NCBI GenBank assembly: GCA_028023455.1
Contig: JAQFVV010012405.1
Location: 3,539,149-3,603,148, forward strand
Direction: 5' to 3'
DNA length: 64,000 bases
Source: Epiperipatus broadwayi
Lineage: Eukaryota > Onychophora > Udeonychophora > Euonychophora > Peripatidae
A program made the translations under genes and the position numbers. Below the pieces are notes generated by a model that was not told where the DNA came from, made no database searches, and saw only the letters and a program-made list of their open reading frames with translations. Of the stretch, positions 1 to 11,640 are shown in pieces. The number at the start of each line of letters is the position of its first letter. Positions within the stretch are counted from its first letter, which is position 1.

Positions 1-33
1 CTGCAAATTTTTCTAACATCTAAATTTGCCGTA

Positions 34-127
34 TTAAATTATATATTATTTCATACAAACCGTTTGTATGAAATAATATATAATTTAACAATCAATTTTA
101 TGCTATTTTTGATATCAAAAATAGCAT
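34..127. repeat. Two adjacent perfect palindromes
   Basis: Positions 34-60 and 62-88 are exact reverse complements (27 bp arms, one-base centre). Positions 100-127 are a second exact 28 bp palindrome centred on GATATC. Both lie about 140-200 bases inside the hAT-like terminus at 269, so they may be subterminal hairpins of that element. Confidence 0.85.
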
Positions 128-129
128 TA

Positions 130-269
130 CATCGTGCATTCTTTCTAAAAATCATGACTTTTTTAAAACGCCACGGGACACGGTCGGGTCACCTTAGTAA
201 ACATACATATTGACAGGGGCACCAAAATCAAATTTGCATGCGGGCGCCTAGTACCCAGCGCCGGCCCTG
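130..269 (-). mobile_element. hAT-like transposon terminus (partial)
   Basis: Read on the minus strand, the segment starts at 269 with CAGGGCCGGCGCTGGG and continues with blocks rich in GGCGCCC and TGGTGCCCC. The start CAGGGCCGG and the G/C-rich terminus in otherwise AT-rich DNA are typical of hAT-superfamily inverted repeats. Only one end is inside the window, so neither an 8 bp target duplication nor a transposase can be checked. No transposase coding is visible here; it is probably a non-autonomous copy. Confidence 0.45.
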
Positions 270-404
270 ATAATAAGCTCAGGCTTTAAGAGATTTGGAG
301 AAGTGAAAGAATTGTAGAATCTGAAGTTCAAAATCCATAAATAGTTGCCCAGCTCTTTTACTACCAGTATTCAAACTTCTTATAAATTCCATGCAATAGA
401 CTAG

Positions 405-406
405 TC

Positions 407-441
<35 letters not shown>

Positions 442-464
442 TGATGATGATGATGATGATGATG

Positions 465-502
<38 letters not shown>

Positions 503-560
503 TATTATTATTATTATTATTATTACTATATCATCATCATTATCATCACCATTATTATTT
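405..560. repeat. Compound trinucleotide microsatellite
   Basis: The order is (AAT)n, (ATG)n, (AAT)n, then (ATT)n and scattered ATC units. The AAT and ATT halves are reverse complements, so the tract can fold on itself. The apparent poly-isoleucine frame across it is an artefact of the repeat. Confidence 0.95.
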
Positions 561-781
561 TTCAATGGAATTTTATTGAAACTCATAAAGGTTTACTGAT
601 CAAAAGAATATATATATATACACACAATAAACTATTTTTTTTACATTCCAATGAAAAGTAAAGATGAAGCAAATATATATAGAAAGAAGTATAATCTTTT
701 GGAATTCAACTGTTACTAATTTTCTTCCTTTTCTGAACCAACGCAATATCTGGTAAAATGAAAATACACACAGAAAAAAAA

Positions 782-962
782 GTTTTTTAATAATATTTAG
801 CTTTATTACTGCCTAGCATGATTTCAGTATATTTTTACTATATCATATTCATAGCATATAAAGACCCATTTAATCACACCACTGTATGCCATGAATATGA
901 TATAATAAAAATATGTTGAAAATATGCTAGGCAGTAATAAAGCTAAATATTATTTAAAAAAG
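782..962. repeat. Short foldback (MITE-like hairpin)
   Basis: Arms of about 78 bp (782-860 and 885-962) are near-perfect reverse complements separated by about 25 bases. The shared core includes GCTTTATTACTGCCTAGCAT. No coding is present. Length and symmetry fit a small non-autonomous element, but no clear target duplication was found. Confidence 0.75.
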
Positions 963-1474
963 TACCTTTTTTATCAATTAATATTTAATAAACTAGATAA
1001 AACTTGTTACATTGATTATTATACATTATATAGACAAAATGATTGAAATTGCAAGATGCTTGTGGTGTGGTGAGCTTTTGGAGAATTTCAGCAGAAAAGA
1101 ACTTTATTCCATGTTTCATCAAATAACTGCGAAGTGGCCAAGATTTTGTCACGGTCTTTGAATTTTTTTAACTTGTGCTATATATATGCGTGCTGGAGAT
1201 TGAGTGAGCTATTCTCAAAAATAGACTTGCACCTGGTCAACCATAATGCAAACTACCTTTTCTGTCTGTATTTTCATTTTTCCACATGGAAAGAAGTATA
1301 GTAAATAAAATTACATTCCTAGATACCATTCATGGGTATAATATCATATTAGATATTAAATCAAAAGCAAAAAACATTATACTTATGATTTAAGATTTGC
1401 AATGTGCATTAAATTATTTTTATTTACAATCTTAATTTGTTTCTGGATTGCAATTTTTTAATTAAGTTGTATAG

Positions 1475-1520
<46 letters not shown>

Positions 1521-4123
1521 AATAAAAATCTACATTCTATATATGTGTGTGTGCGTGTATTGAAAAAAATTGTAAATGTACATGATCACATTGTCTATAA
1601 CACTAAACAATATTACTATCTGCTAATTTGCAATGTCTACTAGATTCTAGAAACAAAATATATAGCAGATACAATAATTCCATTGACATTTATTTTATTT
1701 TCTGTATTGCAGTATGTGCAACAAATAGAAAAATTCTTAATTCACCAGAAATAGTTGTTTATATGCTTCAAAAAAATAAATAAATTCTCATAAGAGGTAT
1801 GTTTAATTAAAGACATTCTGTTGACTTACTACTTGAGTTAAGATTATGAGTACATGTTGCATATTATAAAAATAATGACTTCAATATTCCATAGACAAAC
1901 TATAAATTAACATTACAGTTTGAGAGTAAGAAGTATTAAATTAATATGTCCATCAATAACATCACTGTTTAAATAAATAATGTTTAGAAAAACAGTAGAA
2001 TAAGGCAGGAACAATTACAAGTTTTTATTTTACATTGTTTACTACAAATAGATAATTTGATTTTAGTCTCAACAGTATAAGTTTGAGAATGTGTAAAAGA
2101 TATGTTCATTATTTATAGTACTTGCAGTGCAAAAAAATACGCATTTATATTAATTTGTAATACATAATAATTGTAAATATTAGTAGTAATAGCTCATATG
2201 TAGATAAAATCAGAGAAGAAGTTACTGTAAGTCATCTGTGAGCTATATATAAACTAATCCACACTCATCAATAAACAAAAACTACAGAGCAGACTTATCT
2301 GTACTTTAGCTTAGATCATATTTAAAGCATTCAATTTATTAACATGTATATAATATCAGTACATCTGTAAGTCATTCTGAAATTGCTACAAACAATCAGA
2401 GGGTAAAGGTTTTGCTACATTTTTAACAATCCTTAAATATTAAATGAAACAACAGTTAATAAATATACATTTTAATAATAATAGTTCAAACATATATCAA
2501 ATTAAGGTGGAAATTACTTTAAATGCTTAATGAGCTATGTGTAAATAAATACTGATCTGTCAAGTAAAAAGTACAGAGTATACCCACCCGTGCTCTAGCT
2601 CTGATCATATTTAAGCATTCAATTTATTGACATGTTGCAACTTAAAGTATAAATCCTATTTATTGTGATGTCAGTAAAACCATTAGCAATTCTAAAATTA
2701 GTTCATATACACGTCACTGGAGGTGTAAAGTAACTTCCACATTAATTTCATCTACATTTGAGCTATTATTATTAATATTTACATTTATTAACTTTTGCTT
2801 CATTTAATATTTAGGGGTTGTTAAAAATGAACTGCAGCCTTTAGTCTATAACTGTTTATAGATATCTTAGAATGGTTTACAGTTGTATTGAAATCACATT
2901 AACATTGTCAGTGCTTTTAAGCAAAAACACCAATCCGTAAACAGATTAATAAGACTAACAATATTATTTTTATTTTATCTCATCTATAAAACAATGCTTT
3001 TAAAATGAATAACAAATGAGTTACTATAATGTGAATCTTAAAATTGTAATGCATAATGATTAAGTTTATCTGAAGAAATTTATTAATATGAAGTCCTTTG
3101 GAAAGAATAAACTATGCACATCAATGTGGATAAAACTATACTTAAACATTTGTGCATAATAGCAATTATATGTATGGTTTTTTGATTTATTTTTAAAATT
3201 ATGTAATAAATTTGCTAGTATGCCTATAGCATCAATTAACATTCTCATCAATCATAAGAACATTACATAGTATGTTTCTTTTATTCAAACTAGTTTGTTA
3301 TTTGACTGTATTATTTTAAAGATAGAATGTCTCTTTATTACTATATATTTTTAAACAATAATATTCTTGAGCTGCTCTTTTAGATATAAGATTTTCTTGT
3401 TTTATATACCTCATATTTTATTGATCTATGTCCTAAAGTGTGTACATGTTCATAGTTAAAGTGTAAGTATGATAATAATATTAAGTTTACTACATAATAA
3501 TCATTCCATGGCTATAGGTCAAGTAGAATGCTTCATTTGAGCCCTTAATGCTGAGTAAATGTGCCATTAAGATATTGCATATATTTAGTGAAATATAAAT
3601 GTTCCCTAAATAAAGATTAATAAGATGATACCATTATAATGGTTTGTCACAACTATAGGAAATATTGTGAATTTATAAAATTTGGAGTATTTAGTAAATC
3701 TTAAAATAATGACATAATTAGAGACCCTTCCCATCGGCAATCTTTTTTATTGATTTGTGTATTTGTGTAAACAACATTGTCTGTTACACATCAGCACATC
3801 TACCTGTTATTTTTTATTTAGAAAAATGTATTTATAAGAAACTTTACTATGTAAAAATGTTGTAAAAATATTAATCTAATTATTTTATATATTTTATTAT
3901 TCTATCTTGTGCATTCTACTTTGTTAATAATAAATTATATTGATTATCGTATTTTAAATAACAGTTTGCATTTTCCTCCTCATCATCATCAGTCTCACAT
4001 TTTATCTATTAAGATGGTCATATATGTTATACTTTATTATAGTTCATGAAGGAAATCTTATTTACATTATAATTGCTTGTGTAGCTCATTTGCACTATTT
4101 TCACAGCTCTATTTATATGCTAT

Positions 4124-4168
<45 letters not shown>

Positions 4169-4710
4169 ACAGAAGTAATTCTGTGTTTTTATTTTTCCTT
4201 TAGTTAGTTCGTATATTTATTATTTTCATATATATATATATATATATGCTGGATACAATTTCAAAATACCCATTTGTATCCCATTATAACTTGAAAAACT
4301 ATATCATATAGATATCTAAGAGTCTTTATAGTATTAAAAGAGTAGGAGAAATAATATTTAGATGAAATTTTAATTTGACATTTTTGATGTTAGCCACATT
4401 TATCTTGATTTTTTTTATTGTTAATGATTACAAATTTATTAGCATATAATATTATAATTTCCGGATAAACTCTGAGATTTATTATTAATATGAATGTGTA
4501 CATGTAATAGAACAGTAGCAGATACTATTCATGTGACAAGGATTTTTTTTATACTGAACTTATTACTAATTTGAAAAATTAAGCCAAGAGTTAGATAATC
4601 ACTGCTTGGTAAATTTTCTGTTACTATATATATATATAATTGAAATAATAATAAATATAATAATAATATATATAATTGAAATAATAATAAATTTACGGTT
4701 TACAAACTAT
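963..4710. other. AT-rich interval, no gene recognised
   Basis: Apart from (TA)n tracts near 1478-1517, 4129-4165 and 4229-4247, and short CA or GT runs, I see only AT-rich sequence with frequent stops in all frames. The short open frames are not supported by any motif. A motif containing GATCATATTTAA(A)GCATTCAATTTATT recurs at about 2315 and 2605, suggesting an old local duplication. Confidence 0.7.
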
Positions 4711-5526
4711 TATAAACAATCCTTAAATCTGCAGAAGTACTTTTGGTTAATTTCTTAAACCTGCTTCAACTGCCATTAAATTAAAAAAACAAAAAACAAA
4801 GCGGAAGCAAATGTCATCAATTCAAATCTCACTTATCTCATATTTTAATGTTAGCAGCTGGTCTATTTATTAAATGCATTTTATTCCAATTTATAAAAAT
4901 TGCCTCTTTAATTTTTCTTTTATTATGGTTTCTCTCTTCATGAAGAATTTTCACATTTTCAAAATCAAATTTAAATTTATATTTACATGTTTTTTTTATG
5001 ATCAAAGAAAACTGAAGGAGACATTAAATCATCGTTATTTTTACTTTTTACGTGCTTATATAACAATTCATGCTCCCTCAATCTCTTCTCAATACTGCAT
5101 CTAGATTCACTTATATATGATAGCATACAATCACAAAAAATTGGATATATGACATTGAGGGAGCATGAATTGTTATATAAGCATGTAAAAAGTAAAAATA
5201 ATGATGATTTAATGTCTCCTTCAGTTTTCTTTGATCATGAAAAAACATGTAAATATAAATTTAAATTTGATTTTGAAAATGTGAAAATTCTTCATGAAGA
5301 GAGAAACCATAATAAAAGAAAAATTAAAGAGGCAATTTTTATAAATAGGAATAAAATGCATTTAATAAATACACAAGCTGCTAACATTAAAATACAACAT
5401 TTGTGGTATTTGAATTGATGACATTTGTTTCCACTTTGTTTTTTTTGTTTTTTGAATTTAATGGCAGTTGAGACAGGTTTAAGAAATTAACTGAAAGTAC
5501 TTCTGTGGATTTAAGGATTGTTTACA
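4711..5526. repeat. Long foldback element, 0.8 kb
   Basis: Arms 4711-5082 and 5154-5526 (about 372 bp each) are close reverse complements around a 71-base loop. Open frames of 76 and 89 codons lie one in each arm, but they are read from mirror-image sequence and look like chance frames. The right arm runs straight into the TA-flanked MITE that begins at 5525. No terminal motif of a known superfamily was recognised. Confidence 0.8.
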
Positions 5527-6480
5527 CCTGGGTCTCATTTTATACGATAGATAGGTTCCTCAGAAAACACACACAAACAAAATCGTGCAAAAATAGACGT
5601 AACTTACCTTGACAAAGGGGGGATATGGACTGTGATTTTTCAAAAATTGCATGAAAGCAAAGCACCAATGTAAAATTACTTTAAAATTCACGCAAAAAAA
5701 AATAAGGAAATAAAATATGACTAATAAAAAATTTCAAATTTGAAAAAAATTAATACAAGACAAACTTTTTTTAACTATAATATTTAATTTTATTCAAAAC
5801 AATATATTTTTATGCATAATTTACAGTAATTTACATTTTTTATACACATTTTAATTATTATCACTATTTGCCGATAAACAGGTTCATTTGCAAACTGGTA
5901 AAAAATCAGATTCTTCCCAAGAGGAAATACAACTAGTGCCAATGTCACTCTCACGTTGTGTTAATGGTTTTCTGGTGACAACGTAATTAGTAATTAATCT
6001 AACAACTAAAAATTAAATTTTTATTTTTGTCTTTAATTTTTTAATTTTCAATTTTAATTGTGCCCACTGCTATTACTCACCTTTTAAAAATAAACTTGCA
6101 GACACTAAATGATTAATAATTGATTACATTCTTTTTTAAAAAGCAAAAACAGAATGTGATTTAAAATGCAAAATTAACACGCACAATGTTTGAACAAATT
6201 TACATTATAATCTTGTAAAATTTAATGTTTGTATACATAAAATGTGGAAATCATGATTTTACTTTCATTATTGCATAAAATCTCACTATTATAAAGCACT
6301 GAAAATATTGAAATTACTAAGATGAAAGTTGAATTCCAATAATGTGCTATTACTTTCGATATATGCAAAATTTATTATTTAAAGTAATAGCGCATTATCG
6401 GAGTTCGACTTCTGGAGAAACGTGAATCGCATAACTTCAAAATCACGTTAAATAAATACGCATAAAAAGAGACCCAGGTG
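5525..6480. mobile_element. MITE, family CACCTGGGTCTC, copy 1
   Basis: It begins CACCTGGGTCTC and ends with the reverse complement GAGACCCAGGTG, with TA on both outer sides, consistent with a TA target duplication as in Tc1/mariner-type elements. Length is about 956 bp. Subterminal sequence just inside each end is shared with copies 2 and 3. No transposase frame is present, so it is non-autonomous. Superfamily assignment rests only on the TA flanks and is tentative. Confidence 0.8.
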
Positions 6481-6563
6481 TATAATATTTTGTAAAGCAT
6501 TAAATTTATTACTTCAATTATAATTACAATTTTGTTTTAATTAATGGACATTTTATTTATATT

Positions 6564-6565
<2 letters not shown>

Positions 6566-6599
<34 letters not shown>

Positions 6600-6600
6600 G
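6566..6600. repeat. (CA)n(TA)n microsatellite
   Basis: A CA run passes directly into a TA run. The same compound form recurs at about 11140, 29974 and 50637. Confidence 0.95.
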
Positions 6601-6681
6601 TTGAAATGAATAACACAAAAACTCTATCAAATAATAAAATGTTTTTTTCAGTGTAAATTTTATAATAAATTTAATTTTTTA

Positions 6682-7510
6682 GTGAAGAAACAAAATGTAA
6701 TAATTTATAATGAAGTGCAAGATAATTTTGTGAATTTTGTTGGTGATTGGAAAGATCTAAATATGGAGATTATTTCAGATATTAAGACAGTGTATGAATT
6801 TTTGGAGGCAAAAAAAGAGATGATTAAGAAAATTGCTCCATTGTTAATGGTTAGTTATTATTTTGCAAAGAATAAGGATTGCTATAAAACAATAAGTTCA
6901 GATTGCTGTTGCAATAGAAAAATGTTATTTGTACCAAGAAAAATAAAAGTAATAGGTTTGTGTTAATGGATGGATATATATATTTATATATATAGAAAGA
7001 AAAAATTTCTCAGCAAATTGTTAAATTGAAGTTTGAAAAAGTGGAGAATTATAAACTAAAGTGTGTAAGAAAAAAATTTTGGCAATGTTTTGTGCCCTTA
7101 TGTTGATAAAATATTTAGAAGAAATGTATATCTGAGACTTTATCCATCATCTGTGATTGTTCCTCATTTATTTTCAAATATTAAACTTCATTAAGTGAAT
7201 GCTCCATTAACATTAAGGATAGATTTTGGGGATTGTTATTATTAGAAAACTTCACAATTGGTTGCAAAATGGTTACAATAGTTGATAGGATTTGGCAAAT
7301 TTACAATTAAATCTACATTTGAAGTTTGTTCAGATATTGAAGTCTGCCAAGGTTGTTAGCAATTTTTATACGACCTCATTGGATGTACATGAATTATATG
7401 AATTGGTGGACTGTAATAAATCGATAACTATAATGTTGAAATGAATGTTTTCATGGGTAAAAGATGTTTTATGAAGCATGTTTTCAGTAATAACTGTGTT
7501 TAATAAAATA
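6682..7510 (+). pseudogene. Decayed coding-like sequence, unknown protein
   Basis: An open frame runs from 6682 to the stop at 6964-6966, preceded by a pyrimidine-rich stretch ending in AG that could be a splice acceptor. Its first in-frame ATG is internal. The frame encodes a lysine-rich peptide with the stretches TVYEFLEAKKEMIKKIAP and CCCNRKMLFVPRKIKV. Downstream to about 7500 the composition stays protein-like (for example KFEKVENYKLKCVRKKF and NAPLTLRIDFGDCYY), but frames change and about seven isolated stops occur, several one base away from CAG, CAA or CGA codons. That pattern suggests a pseudogene or an old mobile-element frame. I do not recognise the family. A chance open region is possible. 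Confidence 0.35.
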
Positions 7511-7621
7511 AAATAAATTTACTGATTCTCAACTGGGTAAAAAATATAGTCATAATCATATATATATATATATATATATGTTAAAATGAAGATTTGCACG
7601 GGTTAAATATATAAAAAACAT

Positions 7622-8898
7622 ATTTTGTGGGTTCATCCATGTTAAAAACTTTTAATATTAATATACTGATGTTTCGACTTGGTCACACAAGTCATCCACA
7701 GAGTTATAAAAGGTAGAAAGATGGTTGTAGAGGCGCTACAATCACTGATTTGAATAAAATGTTAAAATTCCACCAATAGCAAAAATTTTAAGTTTAGGAA
7801 TGTTTTTTAAAAAAATCTTTCCAAATAGGAGGAAGTTTGCATGTATCATCTCGCTTATTGATACAATATGGCCTTTTAAGTATCTCAATGGCTTCTCTAA
7901 TTTTGCACTGGTAGAGATTATCACATCTGGATATGATCCTGGTACTAGAAAAATCAATTTTATGACCTGAATCTATAGTATGGAGTAAGAGTGCTGATGT
8001 TGATGAGTGTTGTTTAACTGCATTAGGATGCTCATCTCTCCTAACACTGATGTGATGATTACTCATACCTATGTAAGAAGCTTTACAATTTTTACATTAG
8101 ATTTGATAGACACCATGAGATTCAAGAGGGATTGAATCCTTAGGCTTGATTATTATATTGCTGATCTCTTAATGAGCAGAAAATGCTGTATTTATATTAT
8201 AGCATTTTAATATATGTCCTATACTGTCTGTAGTTCCTTTTACATATGGAACACAAATCCTAATAGCTGATTTATCATCTTTTTGTTTCGTATTTTGTCT
8301 ATTTTGGGCTTGAAATAAGGCTTTTTTTTATAAATTTATAATTATAGCTATTTGCTAATAAAACACTATTAATATGATTTATTTCTTCTTTCAGATGTGT
8401 CTCATCTGAAAGGTTAATTGCTCTATTTAAAAGAGTTTTGGCTACAGAAACTATCTGAATTGAGAGATGATGAGAATGGAAATGTAAATATCTGTCTGTG
8501 CATCTTTTCTGTAAATAGAAAAAGATAAACTATTTGGTGTTCTGGTGACTAGAACATCAAGAAAAGGGAGTTTTCCATCAGACTCTGTCTCCATTTTAAA
8601 TTTAATATGAGGATGCATATTATTTAAATGTAAGAAAAAATCATCTAATTTATTTTTTCCATGTTGCCATATGACAAAAGTTTCATCTATGTATCTGAGC
8701 CAAATGAGAGGTTTTAAAGATAATGATTCTAAAGCACGAGTTTCTATATACTCCATGAAAAATCAGCTATTACTCCTGAGATAGATGAGCCCATAGGAGT
8801 ACCAAAAACTTGTCTGTAATGTTGTCCATTGTATACAAAATATGTATTTAAGAGACAATGTTTAATCAAAGCAATAATATGGTCTGGTAAATTGCAAC
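7622..8898 (-). pseudogene. Penelope-like element, 5'-truncated inverted copy
   Basis: The minus strand encodes the carboxy half of a Penelope-like reverse transcriptase and the GIY-YIG endonuclease. Visible pieces are GTPMGSSISGVIAD, then WLRYIDETFVIWQHG (the catalytic motif reads YIDE where the neighbouring copy has YIDD), then PFLDVLVTR, and at about 7794-8066 the endonuclease region with IREAIEILKRP. The frame is broken into at least three pieces and a stop interrupts the start of the GIY-YIG domain. At 8898 it abuts a plus-strand copy of the same element. Partial inverted copies upstream of Penelope elements are known for this class. Confidence 0.85.
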
Positions 8899-10681
8899 GT
8901 TGTGAGACAAGCATTAAATAATATAAAATCGGACAAATCAATTGTTGTACTTCCAGCTGATAAAGATAATGCTACAGTTGTAATGGATCATGACATTTAC
9001 CATAATAAAATTTTAGATCTGCTTAATGATAAAACTTATAAACTATCAAAAAGAGATCATACTACGTATTTGGAAAAAACAACAAAAGCTATTATTAATA
9101 AATCACATATTGAAACAGAGATAAAAAATAAAATAATCCCTCATGAAAAATCTTGTGTCTGTCCAAAATTGTATGGACTTCCAAAAATTCACAAACCAGA
9201 TACCCTCCTTCATCCAATAGTAAGTGCAATAGGTTCTCCAACTCATATTTTAGCTAGATACTTATCGGATTTCATTAAACCTACAATTCCATCTATTAAA
9301 AACTCTCTTCATTTTATTTCTGTTTTAAAAAGTTTAAAAATTAATGCTAATGACATGCTGCTCAGTTTTGATGTCGTGTCTTTGTTTACAAACCTTCGTT
9401 GCAATTTACCAGACCATATTATTGCTTTGATTAAACATTGTCTTTTAAATACATATTTTGTATACAATGGACAACATTACAGACAAGTTTTTGGTACTCC
9501 TATGGGCTCACCTATCTCAGGAGTAATAGCTGATTTATTCATGGAATATATAGAAACTCGTGCTTTAGAATCATCATCTTTAAAACCTCTCATTTGGCTC
9601 AGATACATAGATGACACTTTTGTCATATGGCAACATGGAAAAAATAAATTAGATGATTTTTTCTTACATTTATATAATATGCATCCTCATATTAAATTTA
9701 CAATGGAGACAGAGTCTGATGGAAAACTCCCTTTTCTTGATGTTCTAGGCACCAGAACACCAAATAGTTTATCTTTTTTTTATTTACAGAAAGGATACAC
9801 ACACAGACAGATATTTACATTTACATTCTCATCATCACCCAACTCAGATAGTTTCTGTAGCCAAAACTCTTTTAAATAAAGCAATTAACCTTTCAGATGA
9901 GACACATCTGAAAAAAGAAATAAATCATATTAATAGTGTTTTATTAGCAAATAGTTATAATTACAAATTTATAAAAAAAAAGCCTTATTTCAAGCCCAAC
10001 ATAGACAAAATAGGAAACAAAAAGTTGATAAATCAGCTATTAGGATTTGTGTTCCATATGTAAAAGGAACTGCAGACAGTATCGGATGTATATTAAAACA
10101 CTATAATATAGATACAGCATTTTCTGCTCATCAAAAGATCAGCAATATAATAAACAAGCCTAAGGATTCAATCCCTCTTGAATCTCATGGTGTCTATCAA
10201 ATCTCATGTAAAAATTGTAAAGCTTCTTACATAGGTATGAGTAATTGTCACATCAGCATTAGGAGAGATGAGCATGCTAATGCAGTTAAACAACACTCAT
10301 CATCATCAGCACTCTCACTCCATACTATAGATTCAGGTCATAAAATTGATTTTTCTAGTACCAGGATCATATCCAGATGTGATAATCTCTACCAGTGCAA
10401 AATTAGAGAAGCCATTGAGATACTTAAAAGGCCAGATTGTATCAATAAGCGAGATGATACATGCAAACTTCCTCCTATTTGGAAAGATTTTTTTAAAAAA
10501 CATTCCTAAACTTAACATTTTTGCTATTGGTGGAATTTTAATGTTTTATTCAAATCAGTGATTGTAGCGCCTCTACAACCATCTTTCTACCTTTTATAAC
10601 TCTGTGGATGACTTGTGTGACCAAGTCAAAATGTCAGTATATTAATATTAAAAGTTTTTAACACAGATGAACCCACAATAT
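8899..10681 (+). mobile_element. Penelope-like retroelement, 5'-truncated, nearly full RT + GIY-YIG
   Basis: Reverse transcriptase and GIY-YIG endonuclease of a Penelope-like element. The frame 8902-9879 shows VVLPADKDNATVVMD, YGLPKIHKP, VSAIGSPTH, LLSFDVVSLFTN, GTPMGSPISGVIADLFME and the catalytic WLRYIDDTFVIW, in the family's order. A short deletion after SLFTN joins it directly to RCNLPDH. A one-base slip in a T-run near 9770-9780 breaks the frame after FLDVL. Coding resumes at 10022-10509 with GVYQISCKNCKASYIG (the GIY and YIG motifs), RRDEH and IREAIEILKRP. The usual amino-terminal region is missing. The first codon at 8902 is GTG and not a real start. The 3' end carries a hairpin followed by AGTCAAAATGTC and then a (TA)n tract. 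Confidence 0.9.
10590..10640 (+). other. Penelope 3' hairpin, hammerhead-like remnant
   Basis: The sequence forms a stem GACTTG / CAAGTC around TGTGAC, followed by a GAAA-like stretch (AAAA here, CGAAAC in the inverted copy near 7675). Penelope-like elements are known to carry hammerhead ribozymes in their terminal repeats, and stem II plus GAAA would sit like this. The upstream box reads TGGATGA rather than CTGATGA, so I do not claim an active ribozyme. Confidence 0.3.
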
Positions 10682-11137
10682 ATATATATATATATATATA
10701 TGAGATAAAATTCATGTAAATAGAAATAACCTTTAACCTTTTAATTATCAATCACTACTAATTGACAATTCCTGAGCAAAAACAATTTTTTCATTAAACC
10801 TATAATAACACTTTTGTCTGAGTTTTTGTTGAAGTAAAATGAATCCTCTTTTACTTCAAGGCCAAGTTCTTATATGGATTTAAACTTATAAAATTATTTT
10901 TTATGGGAACAAAAATGTAATTCTGCAAATAATATTTTAAACTTCTTTAGAAAGTTGTATATGTTGAATTAAATATTTCCATGGATTATTATTATAATAA
11001 AAACTGGTTTGTCCTCAGGGATTATCAATTAACAACTAATAATTTCTTGGTAACATCAAAGATTATCTCTACTTACATGGATATTTTTTCATTTTTATTC
11101 TTTATTATAATAACAATCCATAGAAATATTTAATTCA

Positions 11138-11177
<40 letters not shown>

Positions 11178-11640
11178 TGAAACTGTAAGATTTGTATTCA
11201 AATCTTAGTTTCACCTTAGTTCTGTCATCATTCTACCTCCCACCCATTATTATAAGTTTACATGGATTCTGACCTTGAATATTGGATTTGGTGTGTAATA
11301 ATATGCAATATATGTACAATTATTTAAAAACGTCATATATGCACACACATTCCGAGATAGTCCTTATATTAAAAATAACTCACTGCAGAGTAATTATTAA
11401 ATTGCCATGCATGATTTTGTGTAAAATTAAATAATCATATTAATCTATGATCATTAAGTAATATTTTAATTTATAAAATAAACTAATAATTATACTTTAA
11501 ATGTAAACATATTTGTTATTATTTAGGTCAAATTCAGGTAATACTTAAATTATAAATCTAAAAAGTTCTTTTAAATTGTAAATGTAAAGATATTTTAAAA
11601 ATAGAAATTCCCCTGCTAATTAGAGTGCAAATCATAGCGG
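10682..11640. other. AT-rich interval with microsatellite-linked inverted repeat
   Basis: It holds (TA)n at 10680-10702 and a pair of near-perfect inverted 39 bp segments (10963-11001 and 11101-11139, containing GAATTAAATATTT and its complement). A (CA)n(TA)n tract follows the second arm. A third copy of the segment lies at 55995-56040, again followed by CA/TA repeats. No gene seen. Confidence 0.7.

Noticed and set aside
401-586. Poly-isoleucine open frame on the minus strand
   Set aside because: It is the (AAT)n/(ATT)n microsatellite read as codons.
5149-5418. 89-codon lysine-rich frame
   Set aside because: It lies inside one arm of a foldback; the opposite arm encodes a different frame from the same bases, so a chance frame is more likely.
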